A stretch of 64,000 nt of DNA, from NCBI RefSeq assembly GCF_000346485.2, contig NZ_KQ976354.1, positions 8,484,039 to 8,548,038 on the forward strand, read 5' to 3'. Source of the DNA: Scytonema hofmannii PCC 7110. Lineage in GTDB: Bacteria; Cyanobacteriota; Cyanobacteriia; Cyanobacteriales; Nostocaceae. The notes under the pieces are model-generated. The model was not told the origin of the DNA. It was given only the letters and a program-made list of their open reading frames with translations, and made no database searches. The translations under genes and the position numbers were made by a program. Of the stretch, positions 25,487 through 34,962 are shown piece after piece (positions within the stretch are counted from its first letter, which is position 1; every line of letters starts with the position of its first letter).

Positions 25487-25541
25487 AGTTTATTAATTCC
25501 AATAGAAGAAAAATAACATAACTGTCACGAGGGAAATAGAG

Positions 25542-26933
25542 TTGGTATCATTCGAACGCTCCAAAGTATTTTTAGAAGCTCAAGCCTGTTTAAAATTGGC
25601 AATTCCTTTAGCTGCCGCACAGTTATCTGAAATTTCTACTAGCTTTACTGATACAGTGATGATGGGCTTACTGGGGAGCAAAACTCTCGCAGCAGGAGCA
25701 TTAGGCTCTACGACCTACATTGCCCTCCTTTGGACGAGTTCAGGTATGGTTTCGGCGGTGGGAGTCCTCACTGCGATAGCCTTCGGCGCGGGTCAACTCC
25801 AACACGTCCGTAATATCGCCTATCAAGGACTTTGGTTAGCTGTTCCTTTATCGATTCCCATCATGCTACTGCTGTGGAATATGGCTCCTATTTTGCTGCA
25901 CTTGGGACAACAAGAAAGCACTGTCCTCCTCACTCAGTCTTATCTACGAGCAATTGTCTGGGGCTTTCCTGCCTTGATTGGCTTTTCTGTCCTGAAAAAC
26001 CTTGTGTCTGCCCTCAACCGTCCCCAACTCATTATGGTGATTATGGTAACTGGAGTAGTTGTTAATGCCGTTGCCAACTACATCCTCATGTTTGGCAAGT
26101 TGGGTTTACCTGCCCTTGGTTTAGCGGGGATAGGTTGGGCAAGTACTCTGACGCTTTGGGGTCAATTCATCGCTGGAATGAGTTTGATCGGCATAGACAA
26201 AGAACTTAGAACCTATCAATTGTTCGGTCATTGGTATCACTTTGATGCTCTAGCCTTTATTGAAATTATCAAAGTCGGTTTACCCACAGCTATTGTTTTT
26301 GCCGTAGAAATCAGCCAAAATACCTTTGTAGCCTATCTTATGGGTTATTTAGGGACTATTCCACTTGCCGCTCATCAAATTGCCATCCAAACTGTAGGAA
26401 TCGTCTTTATGGTTCCTCTAGGCATTTCCTACGCCACTACTATGCGCGTGGGACAAAAGTTGGGGGAAAACGATCCAAAAGGGGTGAGACAAGCAGGGTT
26501 TGTGGGGATGGCATTGGGGGCAATATTTGTGAGTATCGTAGCTTTGATTTTTTGCTTATTTCCTGACTCCATTGTAGCAATTTATCTAAATACTAAGAAT
26601 CCAGATAACGCAGAAGTTGTGCGACTCGCTATCACTTTGTTAGGTCTAACCGTCGCTTACCAAATCTTCGACGGAATGCAAGTCATTGCAGGTGGAGCAT
26701 TACGGGGATTAAAAGATACTCGTGTTCCCCTACTAATTGGTCTGTTTGCCTATTGGTTAATCGGGTTAGGGAGTGGTTATTTGATGGGAATCTATTTGCA
26801 TTGGGGCAGCACTGGTTTGTGGTTTGGTTTAGTTCTAGGACTCTTATCAGCTGCTGTGAGCTTAACCTGGCGTTTTTACTGCAAAACTACTGCGCTGTTG
26901 GAGTCTAGAGCGATCGCTATTCAAGAGAATTAA
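25542..26933 (+). CDS. MATE family efflux transporter
   Basis: The 463-residue protein has about twelve membrane helices and MATE features (AAAQLSEISTSFTDTVMMGL, LGSTTYIALLWTSSG, then AAHQIAIQTVGIVFMVPLGI and GEAL-like GGALRGLKDTRVPL). A TTG start at 25542 is supported by GAGGG 8-12 bases upstream, with no ATG nearby. MATE transporters export drugs and metabolites with H+ or Na+. Lying between a decarboxylase and the synthetase, spaced 55 bp and 19 bp, it is likely the exporter of the pathway product. Confidence 0.9.
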   Translation: MVSFERSKVFLEAQACLKLAIPLAAAQLSEISTSFTDTVMMGLLGSKTLAAGALGSTTYIALLWTSSGMVSAVGVLTAIAFGAGQLQHVRNIAYQGLWLAVPLSIPIMLLLWNMAPILLHLGQQESTVLLTQSYLRAIVWGFPALIGFSVLKNLVSALNRPQLIMVIMVTGVVVNAVANYILMFGKLGLPALGLAGIGWASTLTLWGQFIAGMSLIGIDKELRTYQLFGHWYHFDALAFIEIIKVGLPTAIVFAVEISQNTFVAYLMGYLGTIPLAAHQIAIQTVGIVFMVPLGISYATTMRVGQKLGENDPKGVRQAGFVGMALGAIFVSIVALIFCLFPDSIVAIYLNTKNPDNAEVVRLAITLLGLTVAYQIFDGMQVIAGGALRGLKDTRVPLLIGLFAYWLIGLGSGYLMGIYLHWGSTGLWFGLVLGLLSAAVSLTWRFYCKTTALLESRAIAIQEN

Positions 26934-26952
26934 TGAGACTTAATTAGCAAAG

Positions 26953-29415
26953 ATGGACAATCTATTAAACCAGTGCATTCACCATCTCTTCCAAGAACAG
27001 GCTTCCAAAACCCCGGAAAAAATCGCCCTTGTTATGGAAAACAGGAAGCTCACCTACTCAGTAGTGAACAAGCAAGCGAACCAGCTTGCAAACGCGCTGC
27101 GATTTCTTGGAGTACGGTTAGAAACCCCAGTAGGCATCTGCTTGCGACGCTCGCCAGAAGCAGTGGTCGCCATTCTGGGAATCTTAAAAGCAGGCGGTGC
27201 TTACGTCCCCGTAGATCCACACTTCCCAGAAGTCAGAAAACAGTACATTATTGAAGATTCTGGTTGTGAAGTTCTGATAACAGAAAAGTCACTTCTGAAT
27301 ACTCTTCCCCCCTTTGAGGGACAGATTCTCCTGGTAGACAACGAATCTCTATCCAAACAAGAAAGCAGCAACCCAGACGTTGCCGTTACTCCCGATGCCT
27401 TAATGTACATTTTGTACACCTCCGGCAGCACTGGGATTCCCAAAGGCGTTTGTGGAATTCACCGAGCCACCGTTAATCGCTGCATTTGGATGTGGAATCA
27501 GTATCCTTTTACCTCTAACGAAGTGTGTTGTCACAAAACCACCCTCAACTTTGTGGACTCAGTTTGGGAGATTTTTGGGGCATTGCTCAAAGGATTAAAA
27601 GTCGTCATTCTACCCCATGCCTCCAGTGCCAATCCTCAAGAAATGATTGGCTTCCTTCACAAAGCCAAAGTGACTCGCATCATCCTCGTACCTTCTTTGC
27701 TACAAGAGCTGCTCAATACTCGCCCAGATTTGGGAGAAGCCCTTCCTGCTCTCAAAATTTGGACGGTCAGCGGAGAGCGACTGACGCGAAATTTGTTGCA
27801 GAAATTCAGAGCAAGTGTGCCTCACGGGATTTTGCTGAATCTTTACGGAAGTACCGAGGTAGCAGGTGACGTCACTTGGGCTGAGTTTGCGGGGGATATA
27901 GGAAACCTAGAACGGGATGTGCCAATTGGTCAACCCATCCTTAATGCCGAGATTCATATCTTGGATGAAAATTTGCAGTCAGTTCGCCCAGGCAAGGTAG
28001 GCGAACTGTGGATAGGAGGTGTTGTGCTAGCACGCGGATACCACAAAAAGCCTCAAGAAACCAAAGCTCGATTCATACCCAATCCTTGGTCTGGCAACGG
28101 TATTCTCTTCAAAACAGGAGACCTAGTAACCAGAGACAATAATGGCGTGCTGTACTATATAGGTCGGGTTGACAATCAGGTGAAAATTCGGGGATTTAGA
28201 GTAGAACTAGAGGAAATTGAAAAAGTCTTAGCGCAGTTCCACCCAGAAGTATCTAATGTCACCGTTATCTTTCAGGAAAACGAGGAGACACCAGAAACAA
28301 AACAGCTAGCGGCATTTGTTGTTCCTTCTACAGTTAATGTGGATGCAATGAAACAGTACGCCCTCGCCAAGCTGCCCCATTACATGGTGCCAGTGAGACT
28401 CGTCGCTGTAGATGAACTACCCCTAACTCCCAATGGTAAAGTCGATCGCCAAGCCTTGTCTGGCATGAGTGGGTGGAGATTCAGAATCATTGATTCGGAA
28501 AAGCAGCCTCAAACCGAAACAGAAAAGTTGTTAGCAAACATTTGGCGGCAGATGTTTCTTGTTTCTCCTGTTAGCAAAGACGATGATTTCTTTCACCTAG
28601 GTGGGGACTCTTTGTCTGTTGTATCATTGCTGAACAAACTAAAGCAGGAATTTGAGGTACACATTCCCCTTTCCAACTTTGTCAATGAGCCGTCCCTCGC
28701 ATCTTTAGCAAAGCTTTTCGACAACTACAAACAGATAAAGCCTTGGACAGTGGTTGAGGTGCACTTGAGTGATGTTGAAATCGTTCCGTTCGAGAAGCAA
28801 TATTTAGAACAGACTGTGGCATTAGTCAGCGAATCCTTCACCTCAAGAGAACCCTTGGGAGTCAGTTTGGGTCTTCAGAAAGAAGAGTTCAATATCTTTT
28901 CTGAACAACTTTGTAGAAACTGCCTCTGCGAGAGTTTATCCTTTGTTGCGTTCCATCGGCTTTCTGGAAATGTTATTGGATTTTGTTTGAGTGAAGATTT
29001 TGCTAGTTCCCTGGCGGAGGAATTTGAGATTCCTGAGTTCTTGAATCCAATTTTTGCGCTATTGAATTCTTTAGAGCAGATGTACATCAAAAGTTATGGG
29101 GAGGTGAAAGTAGGAGAAATTGTCCATATATTTATGTCAGGTACGTCTTTCGATGTAGACGGTGCTGCTATTGCCTTAGCTTTGGAAAATAAGATACTAG
29201 AAGTAGCAGCAAGTTTAAACTACAAGCGTGCTGTGACAACTTGTACGCATTCGGTTACGAAATATATTGCTCAAGAGTTGGAATATCAACGAAGATATGC
29301 CGTGCAGTACGAGTCTTTTGAGTTTGAGGGCAAGCGCGTTTTTTCTAATGTTCCTGCCCCTCATAAAGAAGCCGTTCTGTTTGAAAAAGTGCTTGAAAAA
29401 CAATCATTCCATTGA
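26953..29415 (+). CDS. Ebony-like single-module synthetase: adenylation, carrier, GNAT-type amine-transfer domain
   Basis: The 820-residue protein has an adenylation domain with [12 protein letters not shown] (154-165), [11 protein letters not shown] and [18 protein letters not shown], a carrier domain whose [12 protein letters not shown] serine takes phosphopantetheine, and about 200 C-terminal residues. That C-terminus is not a normal condensation domain but looks like an arylalkylamine N-acyltransferase ([49 protein letters not shown]). Insect Ebony (about 880 aa) has the same order and links beta-alanine to dopamine or histamine. Pocket residues by alignment to the GrsA positions are V201, D202, W205, I244, T271, S273, L297, G305, D306 and the A10 lysine. 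The beta-alanine code as I recall it is VDWVISLADK. I infer ATP-dependent beta-alanyl-amine formation. Confidence 0.88.
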   Translation: MDNLLNQCIHHLFQEQASKTPEKIALVMENRKLTYSVVNKQANQLANALRFLGVRLETPVGICLRRSPEAVVAILGILKAGGAYVPVDPHFPEVRKQYIIEDSGCEVLITEKSLLNTLPPFEGQILLVDNESLSKQESSNPDVAVTPDALMYILYTSGSTGIPKGVCGIHRATVNRCIWMWNQYPFTSNEVCCHKTTLNFVDSVWEIFGALLKGLKVVILPHASSANPQEMIGFLHKAKVTRIILVPSLLQELLNTRPDLGEALPALKIWTVSGERLTRNLLQKFRASVPHGILLNLYGSTEVAGDVTWAEFAGDIGNLERDVPIGQPILNAEIHILDENLQSVRPGKVGELWIGGVVLARGYHKKPQETKARFIPNPWSGNGILFKTGDLVTRDNNGVLYYIGRVDNQVKIRGFRVELEEIEKVLAQFHPEVSNVTVIFQENEETPETKQLAAFVVPSTVNVDAMKQYALAKLPHYMVPVRLVAVDELPLTPNGKVDRQALSGMSGWRFRIIDSEKQPQTETEKLLANIWRQMFLVSPVSKDDDFFHLGGDSLSVVSLLNKLKQEFEVHIPLSNFVNEPSLASLAKLFDNYKQIKPWTVVEVHLSDVEIVPFEKQYLEQTVALVSESFTSREPLGVSLGLQKEEFNIFSEQLCRNCLCESLSFVAFHRLSGNVIGFCLSEDFASSLAEEFEIPEFLNPIFALLNSLEQMYIKSYGEVKVGEIVHIFMSGTSFDVDGAAIALALENKILEVAASLNYKRAVTTCTHSVTKYIAQELEYQRRYAVQYESFEFEGKRVFSNVPAPHKEAVLFEKVLEKQSFH

Positions 29416-29434
29416 CATATACAGGAAAAAAATA

Positions 29435-29878
29435 ATGGCTAGAATTAGACTGCTGCACGCCAAACTACATCAAGTGCGCGTAACGGATGCAAATGTTAAT
29501 TATGTAGGCAGCGTCACGATTGACAGTGAATTAATCGATAAGGTGGGAATTCTGCCTTTGCAGGAGGTGGAAATTTGGAATGTTAGCAATGGCAACCGCT
29601 TGTCAACCTACGTGTTGTCAGGAGAGCCTGGAAGTGGTGTCATTTGTCTCAATGGTGCAGCAGCTCATTTGTGCGAGCCAGGAGATTTTGTGATTATTGC
29701 TGCCTATGAAGAACGCGATCGCGCTGAGGTATTCCGCACCGGACACGAGGCGCGAGTGGTGATTGCCGATGAACACAATCGCTGTAAAAAGTTTTTCTCC
29801 CAGACTTTAGATCCTTGTCAGGGCAAACTCCTATTTCACGCCGAGGTAACCGAAATAACAGCAACAACCAATTTCTGA
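29435..29878 (+). CDS. panD: Aspartate 1-decarboxylase (pyruvoyl enzyme)
   Basis: From ATG 29435, with AGGA upstream, the 147-residue proenzyme resembles Pan[21 protein letters not shown] leads to the self-cleavage site YVGSVTID, where the serine becomes the pyruvoyl group. Next are [20 protein letters not shown] and the active-site loop [21 protein letters not shown]. The C-terminus is about 20 residues longer than in E. coli. It makes beta-alanine from aspartate. It lies 19 bp after the beta-alanine-type synthetase and is almost certainly in its operon. PanD normally serves pantothenate synthesis, but no other pan gene is here, so a dedicated beta-alanine supply is the better reading. Confidence 0.93.
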   Translation: MARIRLLHAKLHQVRVTDANVNYVGSVTIDSELIDKVGILPLQEVEIWNVSNGNRLSTYVLSGEPGSGVICLNGAAAHLCEPGDFVIIAAYEERDRAEVFRTGHEARVVIADEHNRCKKFFSQTLDPCQGKLLFHAEVTEITATTNF

Positions 29879-29929
29879 GATTTTCTTAGCAAAAACAGCG
29901 GATTATTTGCGCTCGCACCAAGTTCCCTT

Positions 29930-30270
29930 CGCCGAACTGACAACCAAGCCAGAACAACAGCGAGCAGAAGCAACAGCTTGTGTCATAAATTCCACAACAT
30001 TACGACGTTCGTACCTTAGGGTAGTAACCACGGTCATCATTCGCGCAAAAAAAGTACTACCAGTGCGCGTTTGAGAACCAAAGCTAGTACGTCCCTTTTC
30101 GGACAGCAGGACGAATAGCTCTTTCAGCCGCGTTATTAGTTGGTTCCACGCCTTCTGTTGTGACAAATAGCCACATTGCTTTTTCAACCTTGAGTAGTTG
30201 GCGACAAGTGCGAACTGTTTTTGTCCGTAAAAGCCAATACTTTACTGTTCCAAAGCGTAGCAACTTATCC
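29930..30270 (-). pseudogene. IS66-family transposase, frameshifted C-terminal remnant
   Basis: One minus-strand frame gives LFVTTEGVEPTNNAAERAIR, the conserved IS66 C-terminal signature with its catalytic glutamate. A different frame continues FGSQTRTGSTFFARMMTVVT and VEFMTQAVASA. The shift is at about 30090. The upstream two thirds of the transposase are missing. It overlaps the very end of the carboxynorspermidine decarboxylase gene and separates that gene from panD, so the two sets of genes may have been brought together by transposition. Confidence 0.8.
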
Positions 30271-31416
30271 CAATCTAGCACGATAATCCTGATAAGAAAA
30301 CTGTCGCCATAAAATGAAACTACCATCTTTTTTGAGCGTGCCAATGGAAGGATGCACTACCCCATTAAACATGGAAGTTTTGACCATTGTATAGTGCATC
30401 ATATCTTCAAAAATTAAGCGATCGCCAATAGATAAATCTTCAGCAAAAGCATAATCTCCTAGAAAATCTCCTGCTAAACAACTCGATCCCCCCATGCGAT
30501 ATACTTTTTCACTGTCTTGAGGCTCGTGCGCCCCCCGAATTACGGGTTTATAGGGCATTTCTAAACAATCTGGTGTATGAGCAGTAAAAGAGATGTCTAA
30601 CATAACATTAATAAGTGCAGGAGTAATAATTAAATCTTGCACTGTACTCAGTAAAAACCCAGTTTCCCAAGCGATCGCCGAACCTGGTTCAATAATTAAC
30701 TTAATATGGGGGTAGCGTTCGTGAAAAGCCTTAATCACCTCAATCGCGTGAGCCACATTGTAATCTTTACTAGTCATCAAATGACCGCCGCCAAGATTTA
30801 GCCATTTTAATTGAGGTAGAAAACGCCCAAATAACTGCTCTATTTGTAATAAGGTTTTCTCCAACGCATAAGAATCGCTTTCACATAAATTGTGAGACAA
30901 AAACCCCTCAATTCCCTGTGGTAAAGTATCTCCAAGCTGATTTTGTGAGACCCCAAGACGTGTATGGGGCATACAAGGATTATACAGCGAGGTTTTCACT
31001 GGGGAGTATTCAGGGTTAATTCGCAAGCCTATCGACAGATGAGACGATGATTTCGCAATAATAGGCGCAAATCTTTCCCACTGCGTCACTGAATTAAAGG
31101 TTATATGAGAAGCTAAGGGTAAAATCTGCGGTAAATCTTCATTTCGGTAAGCAGGGGAATAGACATGAACTTCCCCGCCAAATTCCTCCGCCCCCAATTG
31201 CGCCTCCCATAATGAACTTGCTGATACACCCTGAAGCGTTTTACGAATAATGGGGAAACTATGAAACAGAGAAAACCCCTTTAATGCCAGCAATACATTG
31301 ATAGGGGCTTCCCGTTGTAATCTTTCAAAAATAGCCAAATTTCGTTCTAAAAGTGCCTCTTCCAACACAAAACAGGGCGAAGGGATATTTTTGAATAAAT
31401 CGCTAGTTTGGGTCAT
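30265..31416 (-). CDS. nspC: Carboxynorspermidine decarboxylase
   Basis: The 383-residue product is an alanine-racemase-fold PLP decarboxylase of the NspC type: IPSPCFVLEEALLERNLAIF, VLLALKGFSLFHSFP with the PLP lysine, HTRLGVS, LKWLNLGGGHLMTSKDYN, LIIEPGSAIAWETGF and GSSCLAGDFLGDY with the catalytic cysteine. It decarboxylates carboxynorspermidine or carboxyspermidine. The start is 6 bp after the end of the synthase gene on the same strand, so the two form an operon. The last residues are read through an IS66 remnant border (YQDYRARLG) and the native C-terminus may be slightly altered. Confidence 0.9.
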   Translation of the reverse strand: MTQTSDLFKNIPSPCFVLEEALLERNLAIFERLQREAPINVLLALKGFSLFHSFPIIRKTLQGVSASSLWEAQLGAEEFGGEVHVYSPAYRNEDLPQILPLASHITFNSVTQWERFAPIIAKSSSHLSIGLRINPEYSPVKTSLYNPCMPHTRLGVSQNQLGDTLPQGIEGFLSHNLCESDSYALEKTLLQIEQLFGRFLPQLKWLNLGGGHLMTSKDYNVAHAIEVIKAFHERYPHIKLIIEPGSAIAWETGFLLSTVQDLIITPALINVMLDISFTAHTPDCLEMPYKPVIRGAHEPQDSEKVYRMGGSSCLAGDFLGDYAFAEDLSIGDRLIFEDMMHYTMVKTSMFNGVVHPSIGTLKKDGSFILWRQFSYQDYRARLG

Positions 31417-31422
31417 GATAAA

Positions 31423-32619
31423 CTATGCCTCAAAGGGTGAGTCTCCATCAATGACTTCATGCCAGGGTAAACCAAGTTTTGCTACCAATTCCATAAAGGG
31501 ATCTGGATCGAACTCTTCTACATTAAATACTCCAGGCTTTTTCCATAGTCCAAGTACTAACATTAATGCACCAACTACTGCTGGAACCCCTGTAGTATAA
31601 GAAATTGCCTGAGAACCTACTTCTTTATATGATGCAGCATGATCGCAATTGTTATAGATGTAATATTGACGTTCTTTTCCATCTTTTAACCCACGAATAT
31701 GACAACCAATAGAAGTTTGTCCTGTATAATTCTCTGCTAGAGAAGAAGGTTCCGGTAAAATTGCTTTTAGGAATTTGAGGGGAATGACTTGTGTCCCTTC
31801 ATAATTAACAGGATCGATCCGTGTCATCCCTACAGCCTCTAAAACGCGCAAATGAGTAATATAGTTTTCTGAAAATGTCATCCAGAAACGCGCTCTTTTA
31901 ATTGTGGGAAAATTTTTTACTAAAGATTCTAACTCTTCATGGTACAAGAGATAAGACTCTCGAAAACCTACTTCTGGGTAATCAATTGGGCGATGAACGG
32001 AAAGAGCAGGCACTTCTACCCATTGCCCATTTTCATAATATCGACCATTTTGAGTAATTTCACGAATATTAATTTCTGGATTAAAATTGGTGGCAAAAGA
32101 TTGTCCGTGATTGCCTGCATTACAATCAATAATATCTAAATAGTGGATCTCATCAAAATAGTGTTTGAAGGCATAGGCGGTATAAACTCCTGTCATCCCA
32201 GGATCGAACCCACAACCAAGAATTGCTGTAATTCCAGCATTTTTGAACCGTTCTTGATACGCCCATTGCCAACTATATTCAAATTTCGCTACGTCAGGAG
32301 GTTCATAGTTAGCCGTGTCGAGATAATTGACTTTTGTTTCAAGACAAGCATTCATCAAGGCTAAATCTTGATAAGGAAGCGCTACATTAATAAGAATTTC
32401 GGGGCAAAATTCTTGAATGAGTTTAACTGTATTACTAACAACATCTGCATCTAAAGCAGCGGTGGTTATTTTCGGGGAATTGATGTCTTTGGCAATTTGA
32501 TTACACTTTTCCAACGTGCGGCTCGCTAACAGAATATCAGAAAATTCTGGTTGTGCGGCACATTTGTGAGCAACTACCCTACCAACACCGCCTGCTCCAA
32601 CTATCATGACTCTTGCCAT
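31423..32619 (-). CDS. Carboxynorspermidine synthase (saccharopine dehydrogenase family)
   Basis: The 398-residue protein begins with a Rossmann loop (MARVMIVGAGGVGRVVAHKC) and has the family features NVALPYQDLALMNACLETKV, LDTANYEPPDVAK, ILGCGFDPGMTGVYTAYAFK and DCNAGNHG. It reduces the Schiff base formed between aspartate semialdehyde and a diamine (1,3-diaminopropane or putrescine), giving carboxynorspermidine or carboxyspermidine for the adjacent decarboxylase. This is the alternative polyamine pathway. Which diamine is used is not evident. The upstream PLP decarboxylase at 24.1 kb could in principle supply 1,3-diaminopropane. Confidence 0.9.
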   Translation of the reverse strand: MARVMIVGAGGVGRVVAHKCAAQPEFSDILLASRTLEKCNQIAKDINSPKITTAALDADVVSNTVKLIQEFCPEILINVALPYQDLALMNACLETKVNYLDTANYEPPDVAKFEYSWQWAYQERFKNAGITAILGCGFDPGMTGVYTAYAFKHYFDEIHYLDIIDCNAGNHGQSFATNFNPEINIREITQNGRYYENGQWVEVPALSVHRPIDYPEVGFRESYLLYHEELESLVKNFPTIKRARFWMTFSENYITHLRVLEAVGMTRIDPVNYEGTQVIPLKFLKAILPEPSSLAENYTGQTSIGCHIRGLKDGKERQYYIYNNCDHAASYKEVGSQAISYTTGVPAVVGALMLVLGLWKKPGVFNVEEFDPDPFMELVAKLGLPWHEVIDGDSPFEA

Positions 32620-32828
32620 ATCCTCTCCTTAAACTACATTTGGCTAATCAACGACGTACAGCAGATTTCAAGTCAATGAAGTACAAAGCGCTCATCAACA
32701 CAAATATTGTAAGATGGGCATCCCTGCCCCTCCAACTGTACCTCACAAAGATAAAATATGCTGTATCATCCAGGCAAGTTTAGCAGTAATTTTTGTTCCT
32801 CAATTTATCACAAAAACAATCTTGGTAG

Positions 32829-33038
32829 TTAAGAATCAAAAATTTTCTCTTTTTCGGACAGTTTCATATTCCGCGTCGAGAATACAACCACTATTGTCCA
32901 TGGGTGGCAGAACAATTACCCATCTGTCGGTTTGGGGAACGAGTAGAAGCTCTTTCTTGGGACGAAAATAGACATGATTTTGCGGTGAAAACCCAGAGAG
33001 TTGATGGTACTAATTTTACCTATAGGACTAGTATTTGA
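32829..33038 (+). pseudogene. Fragment of a lysine/ornithine N-monooxygenase
   Basis: A frame without a start reads FFGQFHIPRREYNHYCPW, then CRFGERVEALSWDENRHDFA and stops at TGA 33036-33038. The FxIPRxEYxHYCxW pattern is typical of siderophore-type N6-lysine/N5-ornithine monooxygenases, which hydroxylate a side-chain amine. Only about 60 residues from the middle of the roughly 440-residue enzyme remain. It suggests that a hydroxamate pathway was once nearby. Confidence 0.6.
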
Positions 33039-33270
33039 TTTTTACAATATACGTAGGGTGGGCATTGCTAGCCCTGTCAAAGTGACTCATAAAATTGTGA
33101 TTCAGGCGGCAATTCCTCATCTTTTTTCTCCGTACTCTCTGCGTTTAGTGCGGTTTACAAGTAATTTATTTAACTGCACTAGACGCAGAGAGTACGCAGA
33201 GGTAAGAGGAGAGAGAGCTATTGATTGCTTGAAGTTTTTATCCACCTTGACAGGGCTAGTAGGGCTAAAG
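33016..33270. repeat. MITE-like dispersed repeat, copy 1
   Basis: This segment, containing GGACTAGTATTTGATTTTT, GTAGGGTGGGCATTGCTAGC, CTCTGCGT and ACGCAGAGAGTACGCAGAGG, is matched in inverted orientation at 39231-39415. Internal complementary arms (ACTCTCTGCGT against ACGCAGAGAGT) would form a hairpin. No ORF is present. The following bases to about 33320 hold another common dispersed sequence, TTGTGCGGCATAGCCC. Confidence 0.7.
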
Positions 33271-33516
33271 CCCACTATATAAGGCTTTTGTGCGGCATAG
33301 CCCTACCTACAGTACTGAAAACTTTTCATAGAAAACACAAAGTCGTCAGTTGTCAGCCTCACAGCCAGTTCTGCCACTACTAGCGTGACGGACTTACCTG
33401 CTATTAGCATCGTTTTTAGTACTTTGGAAAATTACGAACAGCATTTTGAATACCAATTGGTAGCTGATTATCGGCGCTGATAAACCATAAAAATATGTGT
33501 GTGTCAAGAAGAATTT

Positions 33517-33756
33517 TCATTGCCCTTCAAATCTGCTGATAATATCTTCTGGCAATGGTGCATCAAAATCATCAGGAACCGTAAATTCTCCAGCACATCA
33601 GCCGAATGGTCGTAACGGTTTTACAGAAGAAGTAACAGGTCTAAGTTCAGCAATAGGTTTATCTGCTTCGATAATTACGAAGCTTTCACCTGCCTCCACT
33701 TTACGGAGGTACTTTAAAGGGTTGCTCTGGATTTCGTCAATCGTTATATTTAACAT
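33517..33756 (-). pseudogene. Phd/YefM-type antitoxin with in-frame stop
   Basis: The minus frame starts MLNITIDEIQSNPLKYLRKV, continues EAGESFVIIEADKPIAELRP, and after PLRPFG meets TGA. The same frame then gives CAGEFTVPDDFDAPLPEDII and ends FEGQ at 33517. This is a standard Phd-family antitoxin: DNA-binding N-terminus, toxin-binding C-terminus. It has one nonsense codon. A shortened N-terminal protein could still bind DNA. No adjacent toxin (PIN domain) gene was found; the region beyond is repeat sequence. Confidence 0.7.
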
Positions 33757-33872
33757 CAAGATTATTTCACCTTAAAGCTTAAAGATATATACTTTACCTA
33801 ACTCAATTATAAATTATTATGCTACTGTTCAAACGAAACTAGAAGTTTGCGTGACTAAGCCTCTTCCATCAC

Positions 33873-34020
33873 TCATTGTACCCACACTCGAAAACATTGC
33901 TCAAATTCTTTTGGGTTAATTCTCTCAAACACTCTTCTAAAAGTATCGAGGCTGGGGATTCCAAACGGTAGTTCTAAAAATGTTTCCAACCATTCTTTTT
34001 TAGTCGCACTCAGTCCCGAT
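33873..34020 (-). pseudogene. ISAs1-family transposase N-terminal fragment
   Basis: The minus frame reads KKEWLETFLELPFGIPSLDT followed by FRRVFERINPKEFEQCFRVW, the N-terminal signature of ISAs1 (H-repeat) transposases, then stops at 33873. The first part of the frame as read from 34103 belongs to an unrelated gene fragment. The catalytic DDE part is absent. Confidence 0.7.
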
Positions 34021-34425
34021 GGCACAACTGATGCATTAGTTTCTTTTGAATTAAAAGATGTTGTGATTCCAGCACAGTCCAGTGTCGCCAACGTTACCGT
34101 CAATCTAGACTACAAAGCAGGAGTAGACTATACTCAGTTCCGCGCAATTGGACTAGTTGCTGAGTTTGTCAAAGATCGCCTGACGAATTCTCAAAATCCG
34201 AATGAGTTCTATGAAGTCATTAATAAAAATGTAGCCGAGCAGACGTTCTCCGATTTAGGATTGGCGTCTGATTTGGACTCCCTGACTATGACGTTGGGTG
34301 TGGCACCAAATTCAGGCATTCCTTTCCCCTTTGCTAACACAGTTACCGTCACCCCAAACGGGATGACTCAATGCCACGGGGATAATTTACTTGCACTCAA
34401 CAGTGTGACTGCCGATCAGAAATGA
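34011..34425 (+). pseudogene. Internal fragment of a secreted beta-rich protein
   Basis: From about 34011 a frame without a proper start reads ALSPDGTTDALVSFELKDV, then VIPAQSSVANVTVNLDYKAG and NPNEFYEVINKNVAEQTFSD, ending at TGA 34425. The family is not recognised. A very similar stretch (VIPAQSGVANVTVSLDYKAG) occurs on the minus strand at 36621-36778. Both look like pieces of one larger exported protein that was broken up during the duplications. Confidence 0.5.
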
Positions 34426-34551
34426 GAAAATATCCCCGAAGCGATCGCGCCGTCGTTGTAGAAGTGCGATCGGGTTGCGATGAAACTCAAAAGCATGTCC
34501 GAGATAAGGCAATGAGAATTGCGATCGCAAGATTATAAAGATATTCCCCTG

Positions 34552-34767
34552 TTAAAACTGAGTTTTTCCTGCCTGAAATAACATTTGCCAAGTAATAGAA
34601 TGGATACTACGCGGGCGATTTTTAACAGCATCAAAAATAGAAACTGGATCGAGTGCAATCCCCTCCCATTTGACCATCGTTGAATTTTGTAAACCAATCA
34701 GGTCAATAACCATCTGGAAATAGTTATCATCTTGTGAAATATCTCCGTACAATTTCACAAGTGGCAT
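34552..34767 (-). CDS. Small hypothetical protein
   Basis: A 71-residue minus-strand frame starts MPLVKLYGDISQDDNYFQMV and includes WEGIALDPVSIFDAVKNRPR. Composition is plausible for a real protein. It may be a C-terminal fragment of a longer one, since no ribosome-binding site is obvious. No family is recognised. Confidence 0.35.
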   Translation of the reverse strand: MPLVKLYGDISQDDNYFQMVIDLIGLQNSTMVKWEGIALDPVSIFDAVKNRPRSIHSITWQMLFQAGKTQF

Positions 34768-34962
34768 AAAATCTATGATGTGGAGGGGATAAGGAGAATA
34801 AAAGTCTGGACTAAAATTGAGGCGTCAACGTAAAGCATGGCTACCGCAGTGTCTGATTGGGATCATGATAAGCGGTTTGAGATGTTGGGACATAATTATG
34901 AAAAACCCTTATAGTACAATCTATGTATTATGTATTGACAAAATTATAATTCTGCGTGACTG

